This document shows, one piece after another, positions 15,083 through 20,313 of a DNA stretch of 20,313 nt (position 1 is its first letter; every line of letters starts with the position of its first letter). The notes under the pieces were generated by a model. That model saw nothing but the letters and a program-made list of their open reading frames with translations. It made no database searches and was not told the origin of the DNA. The translations under genes were made by a program, and so were the position numbers. The stretch spans positions 1-20,313 of the forward strand of contig DFGY01000026.1 in assembly GCA_002372505.1 (NCBI GenBank), in the 5' to 3' direction. This stretch comes from Firmicutes bacterium UBA3738 (GTDB taxonomy: Bacteria > Bacillota > Clostridia > Peptostreptococcales > Anaerovoracaceae).

Positions 15083-15983
15083 TATCCTCTCCCTTTACGA
15101 ATATGCGGAGCTTCTTCGGCAGAACGGAAAATTCCAGAGGCAGCTTCTCTCCGTGTTCTCCGTCAACATCCGTAGATACGTCATCCGTAGATTCGATTTT
15201 AAGATAATCTGTCTGGAAATAGAGGACTTTGCGGTTTTTCGGATGGTTGCCGTTTATTACCTGCATGAATATCTGACCCATTTCCATAACCGGCATCTTT
15301 CTGAATAAAATTACATCGAGAAGGCCGTCATTTATTTCAGAGTTTGGTGATATCTTTTTAAAACCTCCGGCGCTCTTGCCGTTCATGACTACCATGAAGA
15401 ACATCTTTTCATTGTATACTTTGTTCGGCGTGGTGAGCTTCACCGGAATGGTGTGGAGCTTTACCAGCTCCGTAAGTCCCTTAAGGTAATATGCAAATAC
15501 GCCGAGGGTGTTCTTTAGGTTTGGATCCGTCTTCTGGCTCACGTCAACCAATGTGCCCAGGGCTGCAACGTTTATGAAATACTTGTCATTGCACTTGGCC
15601 ACATCGGCATATGTATAGTTTTCTCCCAAAGCCACTTCAATCATTTCCCCGATATCGTGAGGAAGATCGAAATAGTATGCAAAATCATTGGCCGTCCCTG
15701 TGGGGAAGATGGCAATAGGTAAATCAATACCATACTTTATCATGGTATTTACGCAAATATTTATTGTTCCATCACCGCCGGCAACGATTATCTGTCTGTA
15801 CTCCGCCGGGTTCATTTCAGACAGAGCCTGATCTATGGCAAGACCCCGGGCTGCCCTGACAGGCACTACCTGGTAATCTTTTTCCTGATATTTTTCCACT
15901 ATGAGATCCAGGTTATTTTTGAATAGTCCGTTGCCTGAATATGGATTGTAAAACATCAGGACCTTTAATCTTTTGCTACTCAT
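15072..15983 (-). CDS. Diacylglycerol kinase-like lipid kinase (YegS/BmrU/DgkB family)
   Basis: This 303-residue protein belongs to the DAGK catalytic-domain family, which phosphorylates diacylglycerol or related lipids at the inner membrane face. The family marks are NPYSGNG at residues 13-19, the nucleotide-binding GGDGT at 69-73, and PTGTANDFA at 94-102. The C-terminal beta domain (GGFKKISPNSEINDGLLDV) is typical. The substrate is not determined: DgkB, YegS and BmrU share these motifs. It overlaps folC by 8 bp and the GNAT gene by 11 bp, so it sits inside the operon. Its nearness to plsX, plsY and gpsA fits recycling of diacylglycerol to phosphatidic acid, but that is inference. Confidence 0.9.
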   Translation of the reverse strand: MSSKRLKVLMFYNPYSGNGLFKNNLDLIVEKYQEKDYQVVPVRAARGLAIDQALSEMNPAEYRQIIVAGGDGTINICVNTMIKYGIDLPIAIFPTGTANDFAYYFDLPHDIGEMIEVALGENYTYADVAKCNDKYFINVAALGTLVDVSQKTDPNLKNTLGVFAYYLKGLTELVKLHTIPVKLTTPNKVYNEKMFFMVVMNGKSAGGFKKISPNSEINDGLLDVILFRKMPVMEMGQIFMQVINGNHPKNRKVLYFQTDYLKIESTDDVSTDVDGEHGEKLPLEFSVLPKKLRIFVKGEDNEK

Positions 15984-17292
15984 CTATACTCCCCTCTCTA
16001 AGCAGTTTTCTTATCTCACCTATCAAGTACAAGGAGCCTGCACATATTACCACATCGTAGTCATCTGCCATTTCTTTGGCTTTCTTTACTGCATCTGCAG
16101 GCACCGGGCAGACTATACATTCTTTCCCTTTGCTTGTAAGCATAGCCGCCAGCTCATCTGCCGGCATCTTTCTCGGATTGTCCGGCTCTGTAATTATGAA
16201 TTCATCAGCCATGTGCTGAGCCAGCTCAACGATCTGTCCCACCGCCTTGTCGACGAGTACGCCCATGACAACAAGCACGCGGCTGCCGTAGTATATGTCA
16301 TCCACAGTCCCCACCAGGGCTTCCATTCCGTCAGGATTGTGGGCACCGTCCAGCACGAATTTCTCATCCGCACCGATTACTTCAAAGCGCCCCTTCTGGA
16401 CGGCCTTTTTAAGACCTTCGTAAAGCCTCGTGCGCTCCACAGATATTATACCCGCTTTTCGCAGAATTTCAATAGCCGTAAGGGCCGTCACCGCGTTCTC
16501 GATTTGATGCTCTCCGGCCATGCTGATTTCCACATCGCTGTAGTCCGTGCCCTCAATAAATGTGTTAAAACAGCTGCCGTAGCCCACATCTTCAGTTTTA
16601 TACCACTTGGTCTTTGATACATCGTGAAGGACGCAGCCATTTTTGTATGCCTCCCTGGCTATTACCACAGCCGCCTCTCTTTCCTCCACGTTCATTACCA
16701 CAGGCACGCCGGACTTTATAATTCCGGCTTTTTCACAGGCTATTTCTGCCAAGGTGTTTCCCAGCCTGTCCATGTGGTCGTAGCCGATGGAAGTTATAAT
16801 GCTGATGAGAGGCCGCTCTATTACATTTGTGGAATCTCCTCTGCCACCCAGACCTACTTCGAGAATTACAAAGTCCGCATTTTGATCCTTGAAGTAGCAA
16901 AGAGCTATAGCCGTTACTATTTCAAATTCCGTAGGGGATTCGCTGCCTTCTGCTATAAGCTCCTGGGCAGCGGCAATAACCCTGTCAGTGTACTTTTCCA
17001 GATCTTTTTCTGAAATAAGTCGGTGGTCAAACTCGATTCTTTCCTCAAACCTCTCTATAAAGGGTGAGGTGTACAGGCCTACTTTGTACCCATTGGCCTG
17101 TAGGCCTTCATACATGTAGCGGCACACGGAGCCCTTGCCGTTTGTCCCTGCAACGTGAATGACCCCCAGATCTTTCTGGGGATCTCCAAGTTTGGCAAGT
17201 AGAGCGCTAATGCGCTCAAGGCCAAAGACGCTGCCGAATCTTTCGAATTCGCCAATTCTTTCTATGGCGCTCTTTTTTCTTTCTTCCGTCAT
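15976..17292 (-). CDS. folC: Folylpolyglutamate synthase / dihydrofolate synthase
   Basis: FolC is a Mur-ligase family enzyme that adds glutamate to dihydropteroate or reduced folates, using ATP, in the cytoplasm. The 438-residue length is normal. The ATP-binding loop AGTNGKGS is at residues 48-55; the Mur-ligase motif GEHQIENA is in the middle, and LDGAHNP is near residue 312. The ATG is preceded closely by GGAGA. The valS-folC pair is a familiar Firmicutes arrangement. The stop overlaps the lipid kinase start by 8 bp, which suggests translational coupling. Whether the protein also has dihydrofolate synthase activity cannot be told from sequence alone. Confidence 0.95.
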   Translation of the reverse strand: MTEERKKSAIERIGEFERFGSVFGLERISALLAKLGDPQKDLGVIHVAGTNGKGSVCRYMYEGLQANGYKVGLYTSPFIERFEERIEFDHRLISEKDLEKYTDRVIAAAQELIAEGSESPTEFEIVTAIALCYFKDQNADFVILEVGLGGRGDSTNVIERPLISIITSIGYDHMDRLGNTLAEIACEKAGIIKSGVPVVMNVEEREAAVVIAREAYKNGCVLHDVSKTKWYKTEDVGYGSCFNTFIEGTDYSDVEISMAGEHQIENAVTALTAIEILRKAGIISVERTRLYEGLKKAVQKGRFEVIGADEKFVLDGAHNPDGMEALVGTVDDIYYGSRVLVVMGVLVDKAVGQIVELAQHMADEFIITEPDNPRKMPADELAAMLTSKGKECIVCPVPADAVKKAKEMADDYDVVICAGSLYLIGEIRKLLREGSIDE

Positions 17293-17338
17293 ATTTCTCC
17301 GTATTTCATCAATATAATTTCTTCGGCGATTATCTTCA

Positions 17339-20005
17339 CTACTTTAGCTTGCTCTCAACTATGGCCAGTCTGTCAATTACCTTAGCCAGCATGTCTTCGT
17401 AGTTGGCCAGCTTGTCCTTTTCTTCCTGGACCTTTTCCGCCGGGGCCTTGCTTACGAATTTTTCGTTTGAAAGCATGCCCTTGGCGCGCTTAACTTCGCC
17501 TTCCAGCTTCTTCTTTTCTTTTGTCAGACGCTCAAGCTCGGCTTCGAAGTCAACCAGTTCGTCGAGAGGAACGTGGACCTCTGCCTCAGTGATTACTGCG
17601 CTCATTACTTCAGCGGGCACGTCATCGTCGCTGGCAGTAATCTTTATGTCGGTAATGTTGGCCAGGTTCTTTACATATGTCTGGCCTGCTTCAATTGTCT
17701 CGGCAGCTGCGCCTTCAGCCTGAATTACCGCCGTCAGCTTTCTGCCCGGTGAAGCCTCAGCCTCGGCTCTGATATTTCTGATGGCCTTGATTACTTCCAT
17801 GGCCTTTTCGATTACTGCTGATTCCTCTTCGTAAGTCTTGCCTTCGTCATATACTGGCCAGGGCTCTGCAATGAGGAATGTGCCTTCCGTGCCCGGCAGG
17901 AACTGCCAGATTTCTTCTGTAATAAAAGGCATGTAGGGGTGGAGCAGTCTGAGCAGGTCTTTGAGTACGCTGACCAGGACGGCTCTTGCAACCTTCTTGT
18001 CCTCTTCATCTTCACCGTAAAGTCTGCTCTTAACCAGCTCAATGTACCAGTCGCAGTACTCGTTCCAGATTACATCGTGAACCTTCTGGCCGCCCATTCC
18101 CAGTTCAAATCGGTCCATATCGCGGGTTACGTTCTTAGTGGCTTCATTGACACGGGCTATCATCCACTTGTCTTCGTCCTTGAGAGCAGCACCCTCAAGG
18201 TCCGCCAGAGGCAGCATTTCACCATTTTCATCTTGGAGATTCATTATTACGAATCTGGATGCATTCCAAAGCTTGTTGGCAAAGTTTCTGGCAGCCTCCA
18301 CTCTTTCGTACTGGAATCTCATGTCGTTACCCGGGCTGATACCTGTAATGAGCATGAATCTCAGGGCGTCGGCTCCGTACTGGTCGATTACATCCAGTGG
18401 ATCGATGCCGTTGCCGAGGGACTTACTCATCTTCCGTCCCTGGGCGTCTCTTACCAGGCCGTGTACGTAAACGTATTTGAAGGCCTCTTCGTCCATTGCA
18501 TCTATGGCTGTAAATATCATTCTGGCTACCCAGAAGAATATAATGTCGTATCCTGTTACGAGTACGTCCGTGGGATGGAAGTACTTAAGGTCTTCCGTCA
18601 TATCCGGCCATCCCAAGGTTGAGAATGTCCAAAGAGCCGATGAGAACCATGTATCCAGCACGTCTTCATCCTGGTGGAAGTGAGTGCCGCCGCACTTGGG
18701 GCAGCTTTCCGGCTGGTCAAAGTCTACAACCATTTCACCGCATTCCTCGCAGTAATATGCCGGGATTCTGTGGCCCCACCAAAGCTGACGGGAGATACAC
18801 CAGTCTCTGATATTTTCCATCCAGTGCATGTATGTCTTTGAGAATCTTTCCGGTACGAACTGAATGGTTCCGTCTTTTACTATGTCTATTGCCGGGTCTG
18901 CCAGCGGCTTCATCTTTACGAACCACTGATCTGAAAGCATAGGCTCAACTGCTGTGCCGCAGCGGTAGCATCTTCCCGTTGGAATTGTCAGCTGCTCTAC
19001 CTTTACCAGGTAGCCTGCTTCTTCCAGATCCTTTACGAAGGCTTTACGGCATTCGTATCTGTCCATTCCCGCGTACTTTCCTGCCAGCTCGTTCATTGTT
19101 CCATCAGGATTGATGCACGACGGCGTAGGCAGGTCGTGTCTGAGACCAACTTCAAAGTCGTTCATGTCGTGAGCCGGAGTAATCTTTACTGCGCCGGAGC
19201 CCTTTTCCGGATCCGGATACTCATCGGCTATAACGGGGATTTCCTTATTCAGCAGAGGAATGATTACCTTCTTGCCGACTATGTCCTTGTAGCGCTCGTC
19301 ACTGGGGTGAACGGCAACGGCCTCATCGCCGAATATAGTTTCCGGTCTGGATGTGGCGATTTCTATTCCCTCGCCACCGTCAGCGCCGGGATAGCGGAAG
19401 TACCAGTAGCTTCCCTGCTCATCTTCGTGCTCTACCTCAATATCCGAGAGAACGGAGCCGCAGTCCGGGCACCAGTTTATAAGTCTGTTACCTTTATATA
19501 TAAGGCCTTTTTTATACAGGTTAATAAAGAATGTTTTAACTGCCTTGCTGCACTGCTCGTCCATAGTGAAGCGCTCGCGATCCCAGTCGCAGGAGTCGCC
19601 GAGCTCACGGCACTGCTGAGTGATTCTGCCGCCGTACTCATCCTTCCAGGCCCATGCATGCTTAAGGAATTCTTCACGGCCTATGTCATCCTTGTCTATT
19701 CCTTCATCTTTGAGTTTGTTTACAACCTTTACTTCCGTTGCAATGCTGGCATGGTCTGAACCCGGCAGCCAAAGTGTGCTGAAGCCGGACATTCTCTTCC
19801 ATCTGATGAGGACGTCCTGAATAGTATGGTCCAGTGCGTGTCCCATGTGGAGCTGCCCCGTAATGTTCGGAGGGGGCATTACAATTGTATAAGGGGTCTT
19901 GTCCGGATCCCTGTAAGCCTTAAAGCATCCCTTCTCCTCCCATCCCTTGTAGATCCTCTTCTCAAATTGTTTCGGATCGTAGGTCTTTTCCAGATTTTTC
20001 GCCAT
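17339..20005 (-). CDS. valS: Valyl-tRNA synthetase
   Basis: This class I synthetase attaches valine to tRNA-Val in the cytoplasm and edits mischarged threonine. At 888 residues it has the usual family length. The HIGH box reads HMGH at residues 53-56, after PPPNITG, and KMSKS is at 525-529. The central part holds the CP1 editing domain. Several CxxC pairs (CPDCG, CYRCG, CEECG, CPKCG) suggest zinc-binding knuckles. The last 65 or so residues, rich in Lys, Glu and Leu, form the C-terminal coiled-coil arm typical of bacterial ValRS. The ATG start follows AGGAGA with a 7-nt spacer. It is the first gene after the T-box leader, whose GUC specifier fits this identity. folC follows after 46 bp with no visible terminator, so the two are probably co-transcribed. 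Confidence 0.98.
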   Translation of the reverse strand: MAKNLEKTYDPKQFEKRIYKGWEEKGCFKAYRDPDKTPYTIVMPPPNITGQLHMGHALDHTIQDVLIRWKRMSGFSTLWLPGSDHASIATEVKVVNKLKDEGIDKDDIGREEFLKHAWAWKDEYGGRITQQCRELGDSCDWDRERFTMDEQCSKAVKTFFINLYKKGLIYKGNRLINWCPDCGSVLSDIEVEHEDEQGSYWYFRYPGADGGEGIEIATSRPETIFGDEAVAVHPSDERYKDIVGKKVIIPLLNKEIPVIADEYPDPEKGSGAVKITPAHDMNDFEVGLRHDLPTPSCINPDGTMNELAGKYAGMDRYECRKAFVKDLEEAGYLVKVEQLTIPTGRCYRCGTAVEPMLSDQWFVKMKPLADPAIDIVKDGTIQFVPERFSKTYMHWMENIRDWCISRQLWWGHRIPAYYCEECGEMVVDFDQPESCPKCGGTHFHQDEDVLDTWFSSALWTFSTLGWPDMTEDLKYFHPTDVLVTGYDIIFFWVARMIFTAIDAMDEEAFKYVYVHGLVRDAQGRKMSKSLGNGIDPLDVIDQYGADALRFMLITGISPGNDMRFQYERVEAARNFANKLWNASRFVIMNLQDENGEMLPLADLEGAALKDEDKWMIARVNEATKNVTRDMDRFELGMGGQKVHDVIWNEYCDWYIELVKSRLYGEDEEDKKVARAVLVSVLKDLLRLLHPYMPFITEEIWQFLPGTEGTFLIAEPWPVYDEGKTYEEESAVIEKAMEVIKAIRNIRAEAEASPGRKLTAVIQAEGAAAETIEAGQTYVKNLANITDIKITASDDDVPAEVMSAVITEAEVHVPLDELVDFEAELERLTKEKKKLEGEVKRAKGMLSNEKFVSKAPAEKVQEEKDKLANYEDMLAKVIDRLAIVESKLK

Positions 20006-20032
20006 AATCTTCTCTCCTATTCCTTGCCTTGT

Positions 20033-20062
20033 AAAAAAACTCCGCCCTTATGCAAAGGACGG
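20033..20062 (-). terminator. Regulated intrinsic terminator of the T-box leader
   Basis: On the minus strand an 8-bp stem, CCGTCCTT with AAGGGCGG (one G-U pair), closes a short loop and is followed by AG and seven T residues. The 5' arm overlaps the bases that form the antiterminator, so the two structures exclude each other. The terminator should form when tRNA-Val is charged. Confidence 0.92.
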
Positions 20063-20274
20063 AAGTTATCCGCGGTACCACCTTTGTTCCGCAGCTCCGG
20101 CCTTTCCGCCGTTCGCTGCAGCACTCATTCTTAAGGACGTGGGCTCCGAAGCGACCTTCGCAAGGCGTCTGCCTAGGACCTCTCAGCTGCGCCTGCCTTA
20201 TGCCTGCGCCGGTCCTCTCTCTGTATGGTCACAACCTTGTTACTGCTCTCCATCAGCACCCTATTCAATTATAT
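20033..20274 (-). promoter_or_regulatory. T-box riboswitch, valine-specific (specifier GUC)
   Basis: This untranslated leader senses uncharged tRNA-Val and controls readthrough into valS. The conserved T-box AGGTGGTACCGCGG is at 20070-20083; its UGGU would pair with an ACCA tRNA end. Stem I can be traced by eye: GAGC (20245-20248) with GCUU (20149-20152), CAAGG (20235-20239) with CCUUG (20161-20165), and GGACC (20211-20215) with GGUCC (20176-20180). Between the first two helices sits the specifier loop, with AGUA on the 5' strand and GAA on the 3' strand (a loop-E motif). The 3' strand ends in GUC at 20153-20155, a valine codon, matching the downstream gene. The antiterminator pairs CAAAGG (20081-20086) with CCUUUG (20053-20058), which excludes the terminator. 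The 5' end is inferred from the promoter. Confidence 0.95.
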
Positions 20275-20280
20275 AACGGT

Positions 20281-20309
20281 ATTTTATTTATTTTGCCCCC
20301 CTGTGTCAA
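20281..20309 (-). promoter_or_regulatory. Sigma-A type promoter for the valS T-box operon
   Basis: Read on the minus strand, a perfect -35 hexamer TTGACA (20304-20309) is followed after exactly 17 bp by TAAAAT (20281-20286), one base off the -10 consensus. Transcription would start near 20274, just upstream of the T-box leader. A TATAAT also occurs at 20268-20273, but it lies 30 bp from the -35, so it is unlikely to be the -10 in use. The promoter is called from sequence alone. Confidence 0.85.
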
Positions 20310-20313
20310 GAGA

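Noticed and set aside
17293..17338. Possible promoter or terminator between valS and folC
   Set aside because: The 46 bp hold no stable hairpin with a T-run and no paired -35/-10 hexamers at acceptable spacing.
20268..20273. TATAAT near the start of the T-box leader as the -10 element
   Set aside because: It lies 30 bp from the TTGACA -35, while TAAAAT at 20281-20286 is at the ideal 17 bp.

Overview
The window is a gene-dense stretch of an anaerobic, low-to-moderate GC Gram-positive genome, most likely class Clostridia. The evidence is a T-box riboswitch in front of valS, AGGAGG-type ribosome binding sites, clostridial gene neighbourhoods (valS-folC, plsX-rnc-smc-ftsY, der-plsY-gpsA), and an Ech-type membrane-bound [NiFe]-hydrogenase/complex I-like operon. 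I cannot assign a genus. Every convincing gene lies on the minus strand, so transcription runs from high to low coordinates.

Region A (20313 down to 4126) is a run of eleven co-directional genes: T-box leader, valS, folC, a YegS-type lipid kinase, a GNAT acetyltransferase with a Cys4 tail, plsX, rnc, smc, ftsY, der, plsY, gpsA, miaB. No gap exceeds 46 bp and six junctions overlap, four of them by exactly 8 bp. A TTGACA-17-TAAAAT promoter precedes a complete T-box with specifier codon GUC, antiterminator and terminator. The genes cover tRNA charging (ValS), folate polyglutamylation (FolC), phosphatidic acid precursor synthesis (PlsX, GpsA, PlsY), RNA processing (RNase III), chromosome organisation (SMC), membrane targeting (FtsY), ribosome assembly (Der) and tRNA modification (MiaB). 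No internal terminator was seen, so part of this run may be under T-box control.

Region B (4125-3886) is a 240-bp AT-rich intergenic stretch. It holds a good promoter (TTGATA-17-TATAAT), an 11-bp palindrome near the predicted start point, and a strong ribosome binding site.

Region C (3885 down to 1) is the start of an energy-converting hydrogenase-like operon in the canonical echA-B-C-D-E order, with echE cut off by the window edge. The complex would couple ferredoxin/H2 chemistry to ion pumping. The nickel-site cysteines fall outside the window, so hydrogenase activity is inferred from order and family. Its NuoB-like subunit carries an unusual 48-residue Ala/Glu-rich tail encoded by short tandem repeats.

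No tRNA, rRNA, CRISPR array, insertion sequence or phage gene was seen. The items most worth a second look are the EchC tail, the ferredoxin-like cysteine cluster on the GNAT protein, and the T-box heading a long housekeeping operon.
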